A DNA stretch of 52,476 nt from Corynebacterium meitnerae (GTDB lineage Bacteria > Actinomycetota > Actinomycetes > Mycobacteriales > Mycobacteriaceae): NCBI RefSeq assembly GCF_027570075.1, contig NZ_JAKMUS010000017.1, forward strand, positions 1 through 52,476. Reading direction: 5' to 3'. The position numbers were made by a program, and so were the translations under genes. Positions 1-9,517 of this stretch are shown here, piece by piece. Position 1 is the first letter of the stretch, and each line of letters begins with the position of its first letter. The notes below the pieces were generated by a model. That model did not search any database and had not been told where the DNA came from. It was given only the letters and a program-made list of their open reading frames with translations.

Positions 1-2145
1 GTACTTCGGCTCAACCGTCGCAGCAGTCAGCTCTGCAACGTTGAAGGTAGCGTCAGCGCGAGCGACGATGCGGCCCTGGGTCTTCGGGTTACCGGATCCG
101 TCCTTGACGGGGTCGCCGTTCTCGTCGAGAACTGGAACCTGGAGTTCCTCGTTGCGCATGACGACTGGGAAGCTGTACGCCTTAGCAGCCTGGTCAGCCT
201 TCGGGGTGAAGGTCACAACACCGTTCGCAGGGTCAACCTTGACCTGGTCTTCAGTGACGCCCTCAGGCAGCTTGCCGAGCTCAAACTTAGCCTTGTCAGG
301 CTTGGTTTCTTCAGTCTCGGTTGCCGGGTTGTCGAACTTCGGCTCAGAGGTGGCCTCCTCGCCACGCTTCGCGTCGATCGGGTCGTACGCGAGATAGTCG
401 CGAGCGACTGCGAAGGCATCCATCGCCAGAACCAGGTCGTTCTTCGGGTCCGGGTTGTTAGGGGTGACCTTCAGGCGAGCGGTGAACGTGTCACCGGTCT
501 GAGCGTCCGCTGGAACCTCGAGCTCACAGCTCGGGATCTTGGTTGCGGAGTCCGGCTTAGCGGTTGCACACGTCTTAACGACCTTGCCGTTCTTGTCGAC
601 CCACTCGATGTAGTAGTTCAGGTTGTCCGCAATCGGCAGACCGGCAGTATCAGTCTGGACCTTGTCACCAAGGTTGGCCCAGTTGTCGGTGGTGTTCTTA
701 TCGACAACGTCGAACTTCAAAGCCTGCGGAGCAAGCGCGATGTTCCAGCCGGTGTAGCTGTCAATGGTGTTACCGATGAGTGCGCCGTCGCCACCGAAGA
801 GCTGCGCGTTAGCGCCAGCGTTCAAGTCAGCACCGAAGCCCGGGCCAGCCCACTGGCCAAGAGCCCACGGGTACAGCGCGCCGATGTTGTCCGGAAGCGG
901 CTTGCCGTCCTTGCCAAGAATGCTGACGTAGCTCCAGTGCATATTGACGTGCTTGGAGCTCGAAAGACCGTTAGTCCAGTTGCCCTCGCCATGGGAACCT
1001 GCGAGCTTGCCGAACTTGTCTTCAGACACAAGTCCACGCGTCTTGTGGCTGTAACCATAGAGGCCCTTCCACCGCAGCTCGAACGTACCGTCAGCGCCGG
1101 TGGTGGTGGTCAGGGTTTCTGCGATCCAGCCTTCTGGATCCGCTGCCACCTGCTCATTGATCCACTTCTGCAGACCCTGCTCATCAACAGGGGTCCAGCC
1201 CTTGCCACGCAACGTCTTGCCCGCGAAGTTGCTCTTCGCGTACGCCTCAATCTTGTTCACCGCGTCATCGGTGAGGTAGGAGCCAACAACCTTCATGCCA
1301 GCGGCAGGAACGTCCTTACCGTCAAAGGCGCTCACTGTGTTGTGGTTCTTAGCGCCCTGCAGAACGTCAAGGTTCCAGAAAGCTCGACCGGCGTAGGTGC
1401 CACCGTTGCCACCAGTGCCGGTGCTTTCCGCCCACTTATTCTCTGGGAGATGCTGCGGCAGTTTGTCCTTCTGCGCGTACTGGATGGTCATGCCGGTGAT
1501 CTTGTTGCCGCCCCACTGGTGATCACCCTGTGTAGTCGGGGTGGTATTAGCACCAATACCCGGGAAGATACCAGCTGCCGGCTGGTGCACCAGACGGTAC
1601 TTATCCGTCAGGTCTTCCGGAAGTTCGGTCCACACGCGGATTTTCTCACGGTTCTCATCCCGGCTCCAGTCAGCACCATCATTCAAGTTACCTACACTGG
1701 CATCCGCACGGAACTCACGGGTCACACCGAGAGCATCGGTGTATGGAGCCATATTCAGGGTGAAGTTACCGTTAGCATCAGACTCGGTGTAGTAGACCGG
1801 CGAGGAATGCTGAGTGTTTTCACCCTCGTACCACTGGGCGTAGACCTTAACACCCTTCAGTGCCTTACCAGAGTCCTGAACGTTACCAAAACCAATCTTG
1901 GCTTCGACGATCTCCTTGACAGAACCGGAGATGGTGCCCTTCTGGGTCGCCTTGCCCGGGGAGTAGATGGCTTTGTCGCTACCGCTCGCGGGGGGGGTGC
2001 TTGCCTGGTCCGGCTGCGCGTTAGCAACCGAGACGAACGGTGTCCCTGGCGTTACGGCGTGGACGAAAGGGCTCACCATGGCAACAGAAAGTGCCGCGGC
2101 CGCGATGGTTACGCCACGGCGGCGGGCAATATTCTTGATGTTCAT
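1..2145 (-). CDS. Large secreted surface protein, 5' part only (C terminus off the left edge)
   Basis: The frame reads 715 codons from an ATG at 2145 to the window edge without a stop, so the C terminus is not seen. A GGAAGG ribosome binding site lies just upstream. The N terminus (MNIKNIARRRGVTIAAAALS) is a classic basic/hydrophobic signal peptide, with a likely cleavage after the ANA near residue 44. The mature part has carboxypeptidase-regulatory-like beta segments (DANGNFTLNM near residue 125, GADGTFELRWKG near residue 340) and later modules resembling the putative-Ig or YPDG-type domains of corynebacterial surface proteins. I infer an extracellular, wall- or membrane-attached protein, possibly an adhesin. 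No enzyme motif was found. It is separated from purA by 371 bp and probably has its own promoter. Confidence 0.8.
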   Translation of the reverse strand, partial: MNIKNIARRRGVTIAAAALSVAMVSPFVHAVTPGTPFVSVANAQPDQASTPPASGSDKAIYSPGKATQKGTISGSVKEIVEAKIGFGNVQDSGKALKGVKVYAQWYEGENTQHSSPVYYTESDANGNFTLNMAPYTDALGVTREFRADASVGNLNDGADWSRDENREKIRVWTELPEDLTDKYRLVHQPAAGIFPGIGANTTPTTQGDHQWGGNKITGMTIQYAQKDKLPQHLPENKWAESTGTGGNGGTYAGRAFWNLDVLQGAKNHNTVSAFDGKDVPAAGMKVVGSYLTDDAVNKIEAYAKSNFAGKTLRGKGWTPVDEQGLQKWINEQVAADPEGWIAETLTTTTGADGTFELRWKGLYGYSHKTRGLVSEDKFGKLAGSHGEGNWTNGLSSSKHVNMHWSYVSILGKDGKPLPDNIGALYPWALGQWAGPGFGADLNAGANAQLFGGDGALIGNTIDSYTGWNIALAPQALKFDVVDKNTTDNWANLGDKVQTDTAGLPIADNLNYYIEWVDKNGKVVKTCATAKPDSATKIPSCELEVPADAQTGDTFTARLKVTPNNPDPKNDLVLAMDAFAVARDYLAYDPIDAKRGEEATSEPKFDNPATETEETKPDKAKFELGKLPEGVTEDQVKVDPANGVVTFTPKADQAAKAYSFPVVMRNEELQVPVLDENGDPVKDGSGNPKTQGRIVARADATFNVAELTAATVEPKY

Positions 2146-2516
2146 GTTTTCCTTCCAAAGAAGTGAAAGTAATAAGTAATTCGGTCCGCGCCAGGGGGCA
2201 TGAAGCGTAGCGGCGCAGTCCGTACATGAGATGCTTTAACGGCGCACAGCAATAATTGCGGGCACCATACGGTTTCTCACATCTATAAAAACTATCAGCG
2301 GCAACAAAATGTCTCCACCACAAAGCTTTTTCCATTTCTACACAAAATCAAAATAGGTTGGAATTCCCATGAAATCGCAGGTGAATGCGACCAGCGGTTT
2401 TAAACCACCCTCCTCCCATCCCCACCAACGGGGGTATAGACAAAACCGATGATGCTGATAAGCAAAACGCGCCGCTCCCCATTCGCGGGAAAGGCGCGTT
2501 ATGCGGTGGTTGAGCT
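2146..2516. other. Intergenic region, purA 3' side / surface gene promoter region
   Basis: This 371-bp gap holds the purA terminator at 2466-2500 and the leader of the surface gene. An A/T-rich patch around 2280-2330 (reading TATAGAT on the minus strand) could hold a promoter about 135 bp upstream of the start. I see no convincing -35/-10 pair, no gene and no repeat. Confidence 0.4.
2466..2500 (-). terminator. Rho-independent-like terminator after purA
   Basis: Perfect 8-bp arms AACGCGCC (2493-2500 read on the minus strand) and GGCGCGTT (2466-2473) enclose a 19-nt loop and are followed on the minus strand by a short T-rich stretch (TTTTGCTT). It lies 16 nt past the purA stop. Confidence 0.65.
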
Positions 2517-3806
2517 TTAGCGCTCCATGACGTCGTGGCGAACGATGGTTTGGTCGCGGCCGGGGCCGACGCCGATGTAGCTGATCGGTGCGCCGGAGAG
2601 TTCCTCGAGGCGGAGGACGTAGTCCTGAGCCTTCTGGGGGAGGTCCTCGAAGGTGCGGCAGCCGGTGATGTCTTCGTCCCAGGCCGGCATCGTTTCGTAG
2701 ATGGGCTCGGCGTGGTGGAACTCAGACTGGGTGAGCGGCATTTCGTCGTGGCGGACGCCGTCGACGTCGTAGGCGACGCAGATGGGGATCTCGCCGATGC
2801 CGGTGAGCACGTCCAGCTTGGTCAGGAAGTAGTCGGTGAAGCCGTTGACGCGGGTGGCGTAGCGGGCGATCACGGAGTCGTACCAGCCGCAGCGGCGCTT
2901 GCGGCCGGTGTTCACGCCGACCTCACCGCCGGTTTCCTGGAGGTAGTCGCCCCACTTGTCAAAGAGCTCCGTGGGGAATGGGCCGGCGCCCACGCGGGTG
3001 GTGTACGCCTTGATGATGCCCAGGGACGCGGTGATCTTCGTCGGACCGATGCCGGTGCCCACGCAGGCGCCGCCGGCAGTCGGGTTGGAGGACGTAACAA
3101 ACGGGTAGGTGCCGTGGTCCACGTCCAGCATGGTGGCCTGGCCGCCCTCCATGAGCACGTGCTTGCCTTCGTCAAGAGCCTTGTTCAGCTCATATTCTGC
3201 GTCAATGACCATCGGCTTCACGCGGTCGGCGTAGCTGAGGAAGTACTCCAGCACCTCTTCCGGGTCGATGGCCTTGCGGTTGTACATCTTCACCAGCATC
3301 TGGTTCTTCACATCCAGAGCGGATTCGATCTTCTGGCGGAGGATGGATTCGTCGAAAAGATCTTGGACGCGGATACCCACGCGGGCGACCTTGTCCGCAT
3401 AGGTCGGGCCGATGCCGCGGCCAGTGGTGCCAATCGCGCGCTTGCCCAGGAAGCGCTCCTGCACGCGGTCCAGCGTCTGGTGGTACGGGGATACCAAGTG
3501 CGCATTCGAGCTGATCTTCAGGCGGCTCGCATTCGCGCCGCGGGCCTCCAAGCCGTCGATCTCCTCGAACAGAGCCTCCAAGTTCACCACCACGCCGTTG
3601 CCCAGCACCGGGGTGGCGTTCTCACTGAGCACACCCGCTGGCAGAAGCTTCAGCTCATACTTCTCACCGCCCACGACAACGGTGTGGCCGGCGTTGTTGC
3701 CGCCGTTGGGCTTCACCACATAATCGACCCTGCCACCAAGAATGTCCGTGGCCTTACCCTTGCCCTCGTCGCCCCACTGGGCACCGACGATAATGATGGC
3801 CGCCAT
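2517..3806 (-). CDS. purA: Adenylosuccinate synthetase
   Basis: The 429-residue protein catalyses GTP-dependent joining of IMP and aspartate, the first committed step from IMP to AMP, in the cytoplasm. The N terminus carries the family signature GDEGKGK at residues 12-18, with catalytic Asp13 and His41 (NNAGHTVV). Further family blocks are visible: [34 protein letters not shown]. Length is normal for a bacterial PurA. The start is supported by an AGGGAG ribosome binding site 7 nt upstream of the ATG. The neighbouring NUDIX gene is on the same strand about 90 bp upstream. A terminator follows. Confidence 0.98.
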   Translation of the reverse strand: MAAIIIVGAQWGDEGKGKATDILGGRVDYVVKPNGGNNAGHTVVVGGEKYELKLLPAGVLSENATPVLGNGVVVNLEALFEEIDGLEARGANASRLKISSNAHLVSPYHQTLDRVQERFLGKRAIGTTGRGIGPTYADKVARVGIRVQDLFDESILRQKIESALDVKNQMLVKMYNRKAIDPEEVLEYFLSYADRVKPMVIDAEYELNKALDEGKHVLMEGGQATMLDVDHGTYPFVTSSNPTAGGACVGTGIGPTKITASLGIIKAYTTRVGAGPFPTELFDKWGDYLQETGGEVGVNTGRKRRCGWYDSVIARYATRVNGFTDYFLTKLDVLTGIGEIPICVAYDVDGVRHDEMPLTQSEFHHAEPIYETMPAWDEDITGCRTFEDLPQKAQDYVLRLEELSGAPISYIGVGPGRDQTIVRHDVMER

Positions 3807-3897
3807 AGAAACGCTCCCTAATTCACGCTGTGTTCACAGCTGTCATGTGCGTGCTCATTGCGGGGTCAGCCCGCAAAAGTCCAGCGCTATTGTACCG

Positions 3898-4317
3898 CTA
3901 CCCTGTTGGATTGTTCGCAGTGAGCGCCGGAAAGACCTTTGTCTCTAATAAAGGGGCGAGGTCTACGCCGGCATCTTGTGGGTTGTGCGGGTCGATCCAC
4001 CGGACTTCCGCGATCTCTGCTGCCGGTACCGGATCCACCGTGGCAGGGCAGGTGAAGATGGTGCCTTCCACCTCACGTCCCGCCTCATTCGCCGCGGTTG
4101 TGCGGAAGGTGCCTAGGTGGGTAAGTGTGGTGGCGTCAATGGCGGTGCCGATCTCCTCGCGGACCTCGCGCACGGCGGTGTCGCGCGGCGTTTCACCTGC
4201 TTCGGGCTTGCCGCCGGGCAGCATGAAGCGGTGCGTGTTCTTCTTGCGCACGGCCAACACGCGGCCTTCGGCATCACGGAAGACAACGGCACAGACGCGG
4301 ATTGGTTCGTGGGACAT
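3898..4317 (-). CDS. NUDIX hydrolase
   Basis: The 139-residue protein has a complete Nudix box, G36-x5-E-x7-REVREEIGT, including the REVREEIG metal-binding core at about residues 50-57. It should therefore hydrolyse a nucleoside diphosphate linked to another group; the substrate cannot be read from the sequence. I chose the ATG at 4317 (MSHEPIRV), where homology to the family beta strand begins at once. An upstream start at 4365 would add 16 non-conserved residues and run into the divergent gene starting at 4364. It is transcribed away from that neighbour and towards purA. Confidence 0.9.
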   Translation of the reverse strand: MSHEPIRVCAVVFRDAEGRVLAVRKKNTHRFMLPGGKPEAGETPRDTAVREVREEIGTAIDATTLTHLGTFRTTAANEAGREVEGTIFTCPATVDPVPAAEIAEVRWIDPHNPQDAGVDLAPLLETKVFPALTANNPTG

Positions 4318-4363
4318 GGCCTCAATATACAAACCGTGGGCGTGGGGCTGTAGCGTGAGCGCC

Positions 4364-5227
4364 ATGCGGCTTGTTCATTGCGCGTGTGACACTGGGTTTA
4401 TTTTTGGCGGTGCTGTGGATGTGGAGGAGCACCGGCTTCCGGCGATCCCTTCGCGGAAAGACCTTCGGTTTCTTGATGAGGTCGCGCGGTTAGTCCTCCC
4501 CGTTGACCCCACGCCGTCGTTGCAGGAGATTGCGGCGTCGCCGTCGGTGTCGCATCTGGGGGAGCCCACTTTTGCGCCCCAGCAGCCGGACGAGCCTTTG
4601 CGCGTCATTGTGTCCGGCACGGACGCGGCCTTGAGTGCGGTGCTGACCCGCATGATGCGCGCGGATTACCTCTGGGCGGAGGTGGCCTACCTGCCCGTGG
4701 ATCCCACCTCCCCCGCTTCGGTGCTGTGGGGGCTGGCGGATCTTTCTTCTGCGGAGCGCCTCGCCCTTGCGGTGTCCGGGCCCGTTCGCCCGATCCCGTG
4801 TATCCGCAATGACTCCGGTGTGGTTGTTGCTGGTTCGGCGATGCTGCAGCACGTTGATGATGCGCCGTATTTTGGCGAGATCGTCGTGGACAGCACTGTC
4901 CTTATCCGCGGCACCGGTGAACCCGCCCGGCGCGGTGCCGTGACGCCGTATGGTGCGCGTTTAGTTCCTACTGTTTCCGCCCCGGGCCTGGCGGCTGCCG
5001 CGATTGTGGGGCCGGTTAATCCCCCGGCGCGACGCTTCCCGCGTCTGTGGGGTGGGCGTGAATTTGTGCCCTCACCGCTGGACCCCACGCACACGCCCAC
5101 GGGGCGTGCGCTGCAGTCGGGTGGGCAGGGCATTCTGGTCACCGTCGATGGTGTGGCTGCCAAGCGCCCGGTGGAGCGCGTGACGTTCTACCGGCACCTG
5201 CGCGACATTCAGGCGGTGCGCGGGTAG
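4364..5227 (+). CDS. Conserved actinobacterial protein of unknown function
   Basis: 287 residues from an ATG at 4364, 46 bp from the divergent NUDIX start. No signal peptide or membrane segment is seen. The middle part (residues about 80-125, RVIVSGTDAALSAVLTRMMR) has a Rossmann-like beta-alpha feel, and the end contains LLVTVDG-like strands, but I recognise no catalytic motif. Position beside purA, as in other corynebacteria, suggests it is a conserved lineage-specific gene rather than an acquired one. Base composition matches its neighbours. I assign no function. It is convergent with the FUSC gene, and a long nested inverted repeat sits between the two stops. Confidence 0.75.
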   Translation: MRLVHCACDTGFIFGGAVDVEEHRLPAIPSRKDLRFLDEVARLVLPVDPTPSLQEIAASPSVSHLGEPTFAPQQPDEPLRVIVSGTDAALSAVLTRMMRADYLWAEVAYLPVDPTSPASVLWGLADLSSAERLALAVSGPVRPIPCIRNDSGVVVAGSAMLQHVDDAPYFGEIVVDSTVLIRGTGEPARRGAVTPYGARLVPTVSAPGLAAAAIVGPVNPPARRFPRLWGGREFVPSPLDPTHTPTGRALQSGGQGILVTVDGVAAKRPVERVTFYRHLRDIQAVRG

Positions 5228-5240
5228 GTAGTCGCGCTGG

Positions 5241-5346
5241 CGGGTGAAGGATTTTACATCGCAGCGCCCGATGGTGGGGCTATACCAACCTTTGACCTGC
5301 GAGTTTATAGCCCTTGCGGATAGGCTCGGTACAAATCCTTCACCCG
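5241..5346. repeat. Nested inverted repeat between convergent genes
   Basis: Outer arms CGGGTGAAGGATTT (5241-5254) and its exact complement (5333-5346) are 14 bp. Inside them lies a second pair, GGGCTATA (5277-5284) and TATAGCCC (5306-5313). A third pair, ATCGCAGC (5258-5265) and GCTGCGAT (5349-5356), overlaps this layout and would compete with the outer stem. It may end transcription from both sides. The outer arm recurs at 52390-52404. Confidence 0.6.
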
Positions 5347-5355
5347 GGGCTGCGA

Positions 5356-6663
5356 TTAGTCGCTTCCCTGTCCACCAACGTCACCCGTGCCCAGCTCCGG
5401 CGGGTAGGCGGGGGTTTCGGAGGTCGGCTTAAGCATCGCTACCGCGGATTCGCGGGACCAGCCGCAGATCTTCAGCAGGTCGACGATAAGCGAGCGTGAC
5501 TGCGCCAGAATCACCGCGGCGGACAGGGTGGCTTCGCGGCTCTTGTCCGTTGGTTGGTGCACGGTGGCGTTGACCTCATCAGCATTCGGGCCCTGGCACG
5601 GTGAGTAGGGGCCATGCGGGGGCTGGCAGTCCAGGTCAAGGACCTCTAGTCCGGTCTCCGCGGCGAGGGCGCGCAGGCGGTTCGCTACCGCCGGAATGCC
5701 TTGGGCACGGCTGACTTTTGTCTTCGCCTCAAACAGGTCGGATAATTCCAGCGCGATGGAGGAGAGCTGGTCCAAGATCCACAACTGTTTCGGCGAGACA
5801 ATGTCCTGGTCCTCCACCAGCACGAGGGCGCGGCGGGCCAGCACGCGGGTGGTGCGCACCGCGTTGTCGGTGGACGGAACAATGCGGGACAAGGACTGAA
5901 CATCACGGCGCGAGCCCCACAAAAACGGCGAGAGCTGAGTGGATTCCTCACCGGATTTGGTGGCGGTGGAGATCGCATCAATGTCGGACTGCGTGCCGCG
6001 GATGGCTTCCAATGCCAGGGCCATCTCGGTGGGGTTTTGGCGGGAGATGCCGGTGGAGACGTCGTCAAGCACGGAGCTCAAAATAGCGAGGACCTTGGAT
6101 ATCTCCTGGCGCGCGGCCGTGAGCGGCGCTGATGGCACGAGCGCCACAACGGCCAGGCCCACCGCGGACCCGATGAACGCGTCCACCGCGCGGTCGAGTC
6201 CCGTGACGGCGGCATCGGGCGGCATGATCGTGGAAATCAGAATCGACCCGATAGCCACCTGGTTTGCCACCAGCATGGATTTGGAGAAAAACGACGCGAA
6301 CAGCATCGACCCACACACCGCCAGCGCGATCTGCCAGCCGCCCGGGCCGAGTGGCGCGAACACAAGGTCGCCGACGAGCACTCCCAGGATGCACCCCAGC
6401 GACATATCCAGCGCGCGCTTAATCCGCTCGCCGCCGGAGAGCCCAACGATGATCACCACACTGATCGGCGCGAAGAACGGCTGCCCGTGGCCCGCCCACT
6501 CCGACGCAATGAAGAACGCCAAACCCGCCGCAACACCCACCTGGAGTGCCGGCCAGAAGCGCTGCAGCACACGTTTCAGGCGCGCTTCCAGCGAATCCTC
6601 CACCGCCGCCATGCGCTGGCGCGTGGACATACGCACGCGATTCATTCGTCGTTCCATTGGCAT
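5356..6663 (-). CDS. FUSC-family integral membrane protein (aromatic-acid-exporter type)
   Basis: 435 residues. The N-terminal 40 residues are basic and cytoplasmic, followed by about five or six hydrophobic segments between residues 40 and 180 (for example QVGVAAGLAFFIASEW and FAPISVVIIVGLSGGERIKR) and a long soluble helical C-terminal half. This one-block layout is that of FUSC / ArAE-like proteins; the conserved SGGERIKRALDMSLGCILGV stretch is typical. Transport of a substrate is inferred from family only. Start is uncertain: ATG at 6663 or 6645, the latter with GGAACGACGA upstream. It lies 66 bp after fba, with a strong fba terminator between, so it may have its own promoter or depend on readthrough. 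Confidence 0.8.
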   Translation of the reverse strand: MPMERRMNRVRMSTRQRMAAVEDSLEARLKRVLQRFWPALQVGVAAGLAFFIASEWAGHGQPFFAPISVVIIVGLSGGERIKRALDMSLGCILGVLVGDLVFAPLGPGGWQIALAVCGSMLFASFFSKSMLVANQVAIGSILISTIMPPDAAVTGLDRAVDAFIGSAVGLAVVALVPSAPLTAARQEISKVLAILSSVLDDVSTGISRQNPTEMALALEAIRGTQSDIDAISTATKSGEESTQLSPFLWGSRRDVQSLSRIVPSTDNAVRTTRVLARRALVLVEDQDIVSPKQLWILDQLSSIALELSDLFEAKTKVSRAQGIPAVANRLRALAAETGLEVLDLDCQPPHGPYSPCQGPNADEVNATVHQPTDKSREATLSAAVILAQSRSLIVDLLKICGWSRESAVAMLKPTSETPAYPPELGTGDVGGQGSD

Positions 6664-6685
6664 CACACTTGTTCGAGGGAATACA

Positions 6686-6717
6686 AAAGGTCAGGCCATT
6701 TTAGCGGCCTGACCTTT
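6686..6717 (-). terminator. Strong terminator after fba
   Basis: Perfect 12-bp arms AAAGGTCAGGCC (minus-strand reading from 6717) and GGCCTGACCTTT enclose an 8-nt loop and are followed by TTTTGTATT on the minus strand. It starts 14 nt beyond the fba stop and lies just before the FUSC start. Confidence 0.85.
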
Positions 6718-6731
6718 AAGTTGAGGGGTGT

Positions 6732-7766
6732 TTAGCGGGACACAGACTTGCCCACGGACTTGAGGTTCTCGCACGCCTCAACAACGCGCTCAGACATGGA
6801 CTGCTCTGCCTTCTTCAGGTAGGAGCGCGGGTCGTAGGCCTTCTTGTTGCCCACCTCGCCGTCGACCTTCAGCACACCGTCGTAGTTCTCAAACATGTGG
6901 GACGCCACCGGGCGGGTGAATGCGTACTGGGTGTCGGTGTCCACGTTCATCTTCACCACACCGTAGGTCAGGGACTCAGCGATCTTCTCCGGCTCGGAGC
7001 CAGAGCCACCGTGGAATACGAAGTCGAACGGACGGTCACCAGCGGACAGGCCAAGCTTCTCCACGGCCGCTTTCTGCCCCATGTCGAGGACCTCCGGACG
7101 CAGCTTCACGTTGCCCGGCTTGTACACACCGTGGACGTTGCCGAAGGTGGCTGCCAGCAGGTAGCGGCCCTTCTCACCGGTACCGATTGCGTCGATGGTC
7201 TTCTCAAAGTCCTCGCGCGAGGTGTACAGGTTCGCGCCTGCCTTTGCCTCAACGCCGTCCTCTTCGCCACCGACAACACCGATCTCAACCTCGAGAATGA
7301 TGTTGGCCTTACGAGCTTTCTCCAGCAGCTCCTGCGCAATCTCCAGGTTCTCATCGATCGGGATGGCGGAACCATCCCACATGTGGGACTGGAACAGCGG
7401 CAGCTCACCACGGTCCACGCGCTCCTGGGAGATCGCGATCAGCGGACGCACGTACTCGTCCAGAACTTCCTTCTGGCAGTGGTCCGTGTGCAGCGCCACG
7501 TTGATGTCGTACTGCTCAGCCACCTTGTGAGCAAACGCCGCGAGAGCCTCCGCACCCGCAACCTTGTTCTTCACCGACAGGCCGGAACCGAACTCGGCGC
7601 CACCAGTGGAAAACTGGATAATGCCGTCCGAGCCTGCCTCAGCGAAACCACGCAGTGCAGCGTTAATGGTCTCCGAGGAGGTGCAGTTGATGGCCGGGAA
7701 GGCGAAGCCTTCCTTCTTGGCCGTGTCGAGCATCTGGTTATAAACCTCAGGGGTTGCAATAGGCAT
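6732..7766 (-). CDS. fba: Class II fructose-bisphosphate aldolase
   Basis: The 344-residue cytosolic enzyme splits fructose-1,6-bisphosphate into dihydroxyacetone phosphate and glyceraldehyde-3-phosphate in glycolysis. The zinc-binding and catalytic block ALHTDHCQ is at residues 91-98 (Asp95, His96), and the second metal/phosphate block FHGGSGS is near residue 255. Length equals the corynebacterial enzyme. The chosen ATG at 7766 (MPIATPEVYNQML) has a GAGAGGA ribosome binding site. An upstream in-frame start would add five residues and is less likely. Only 30 bp separate it from the upstream glycosidase gene on the same strand, so its promoter may lie inside that gene's 3' end. Confidence 0.97.
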   Translation of the reverse strand: MPIATPEVYNQMLDTAKKEGFAFPAINCTSSETINAALRGFAEAGSDGIIQFSTGGAEFGSGLSVKNKVAGAEALAAFAHKVAEQYDINVALHTDHCQKEVLDEYVRPLIAISQERVDRGELPLFQSHMWDGSAIPIDENLEIAQELLEKARKANIILEVEIGVVGGEEDGVEAKAGANLYTSREDFEKTIDAIGTGEKGRYLLAATFGNVHGVYKPGNVKLRPEVLDMGQKAAVEKLGLSAGDRPFDFVFHGGSGSEPEKIAESLTYGVVKMNVDTDTQYAFTRPVASHMFENYDGVLKVDGEVGNKKAYDPRSYLKKAEQSMSERVVEACENLKSVGKSVSR

Positions 7767-7796
7767 GGAGAGTCCTCTCACTCGAATGCGGTTACG

Positions 7797-9080
7797 TTAA
7801 CTAGTATGCCCGCTTTGCGCGACCCGCGCTGCAGCCTCGAGCAACATCCAGCCAGAAAGTTGCACAGAAAGGTCCCGTTCAGGAATTTTGGGGCTCTTGC
7901 CTATATGCGCCTCCCCACCCCCATAGTTATGCGGCAACCTCGCCCCCACCACCCAGCGCACCGGGAACACAGGCAATCCGTCCACTTCAAGGCGGTTGTT
8001 CCACATCGCAGCAGCTGACGACATCACCAGCCGTGCCGCTTCCCTCTTCGCCGCGCGCCCCTGCGCCGTCTCATCCGGCAACCGCACCGCCACGTCAGCG
8101 AGGTAGCGCGCCAAGATCCCCTGGAACAGCGCCCCGTCCCCACCCTGGTTCGGTCCGCAGTCGCGAGGGTTATCAATCACCCCCGCCGGCGTCGCCATAT
8201 GCTTCCCCACTGCCCGCACCAGGTCATGGATCCGAGCAATGTAGAACATCTGCTCCTCCGCGCTGCTGTCTTCCTCGTTCCCCAGCGCAATCGCAATCTC
8301 CAGCGCCGCCCCCAAGACCGTGCCTTGGTTGTAGGAGTACGCGATCTCCACAGCCCGTGGACCATCCGCATGCAAACGGATTCCGTCCTGCACGAGCCCG
8401 TTATCCGCCATGACGTGGTCGAAGATCCAGCTCATCACCTCACGAGCCTTATCCAACCTGCCACTTCGCGCCATCATGATCGCCGCCGGCCCATTCGCCG
8501 GCACGTTGAAGAAGCGGTCATCCGTCCGCCACGGCAGCACACCCGTGACGCTGTCCAACCCCGCGAGGATGTTGAACTCCAGGTCTTCCAGCGCCCGAAT
8601 CCGCGTCACCGGTCGGCGCAACAACCGCGCCACTTTCGACACCCCCGGCAGCCCAGCAAGCCCAGACAACCGCAGCTTCGACTTCCCCGACTTCCCAGCC
8701 TTCTTCGCCGAACCCTCTTCCGCACCAATTCGTGCCAACGCCAGCGCCAGCCACGCCTTGTCGTCGTAGTACCGGTTCTTAGACAGGCTGCGGCGGTTCC
8801 GGATCCGAATGCCCCGCACCGTGCGCACAATGCTTGCCCGGCGTGCCTTCGTCGACTGACGACGCTCCGCATCCACCTGACAGTCCACATAATGCGCCTG
8901 CCACCAGTAGTGCCACGTCACGAACGCCTTTTCTTGCTGAGTGGCCGGCCACGCCACCACCGCGAGGTTCGTCCGCGGCAACCCCCACAACCGCGACGCG
9001 TGCCGCTCATTGATCGCCGCTTCAGCGAGGTCCGCCCGGTGCGCCCACATTTCCGCCGAGTCAGAGACAGATGGTCTCAT
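7797..9080 (-). CDS. Glycoside hydrolase family 76-like protein
   Basis: 427 residues without a signal peptide. The protein shows the alternating helices of an (alpha/alpha)6 barrel with GH76-like blocks: YYDDKAWLALALARIG near residue 115, GVLPWRTDDRFFNVPANGPAAI, and YSYNQGTVLGAALEIAIALG. The DD pair in YYDD fits the paired acidic residues of alpha-1,6-mannanases. A mannan or mannosyl-lipid substrate is inferred from the family; the lack of an export signal argues for cytoplasmic action. Start is ATG 9080; a GTG at 9089, four bases after AAGGAGG, is a good alternative. Extension further upstream would translate the tandem 10-mers at 9151-9210 and is rejected. Same strand as fba, 30 bp apart. 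Confidence 0.75.
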   Translation of the reverse strand: MRPSVSDSAEMWAHRADLAEAAINERHASRLWGLPRTNLAVVAWPATQQEKAFVTWHYWWQAHYVDCQVDAERRQSTKARRASIVRTVRGIRIRNRRSLSKNRYYDDKAWLALALARIGAEEGSAKKAGKSGKSKLRLSGLAGLPGVSKVARLLRRPVTRIRALEDLEFNILAGLDSVTGVLPWRTDDRFFNVPANGPAAIMMARSGRLDKAREVMSWIFDHVMADNGLVQDGIRLHADGPRAVEIAYSYNQGTVLGAALEIAIALGNEEDSSAEEQMFYIARIHDLVRAVGKHMATPAGVIDNPRDCGPNQGGDGALFQGILARYLADVAVRLPDETAQGRAAKREAARLVMSSAAAMWNNRLEVDGLPVFPVRWVVGARLPHNYGGGEAHIGKSPKIPERDLSVQLSGWMLLEAAARVAQSGHTS

Positions 9081-9150
9081 GCGTGCCACTCTGCCTCCTT
9101 CTCCCGCACTTTTCCAGTGCTTTCCAGCGCGTTCCAGCGCTTTTCCCGCG

Positions 9151-9210
9151 CATTCCCGCGCATTCCCGCGCATTCTCGCGCATTCTCGCGCATTCTCGCG
9201 CATTCTCGCG
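9151..9210. repeat. Tandem 10-bp repeat, six units
   Basis: Six consecutive copies of CATTCYCGCG (two with C, four with T at the variable base), with a seventh decayed copy at 9141-9150. It lies 70 bp upstream of the glycosidase start, in the leader or promoter zone. Confidence 0.9.
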
Positions 9211-9276
9211 GCGCGCTTTCAATAAATCTTTATCTATTTTCTACTCCCTTTCGTTACTGGGAGCCAACCCCCATTT

Positions 9277-9470
9277 CTAGCGCCTCCCCTGCGCTTTTCT
9301 CCCTCTCCTCTCCCCTCTCCCCTCCCCCTCCTCTCCTTACTTCCTCCCTCTCTCTTCTTTCCCTCGCTTCCCCGCATTTCTCGCTCTTTCTAGCTTCCGG
9401 GCTTCCCCGCTCCCTCCTCTCCCTTCCTTGCCTTTCGGCCTCGTCCCCTCCCTTCCGTAACCAGGGAAGA
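9277..9470. other. Polypyrimidine tract (plus strand)
   Basis: About 190 bp of almost pure C/T on the plus strand, mainly CTCCC, CCTCTC and TTCCC strings, with few purines. No gene is supported here. Such strand asymmetry can form triplex or unusual duplex structure; a mirror case, purine-rich on the plus strand, is at 17090-17390. Confidence 0.8.
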
Positions 9471-9517
9471 AAACCCCACAACTGCAAAACCTCTCCCCCT
9501 AACTCTCCCTCGCGCAG

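Noticed and set aside
2535..3821. Long plus-strand open frame opposite purA
   Set aside because: It is an antisense shadow of a highly conserved gene in GC-rich DNA; its translation is low-complexity and has no ribosome binding site.
9151..9210. Tandem 10-mers considered as a CRISPR-like array or as coding N terminus of the glycosidase
   Set aside because: Units are contiguous without spacers, and the coding version gives a repetitive peptide upstream of the family domain without a ribosome binding site.
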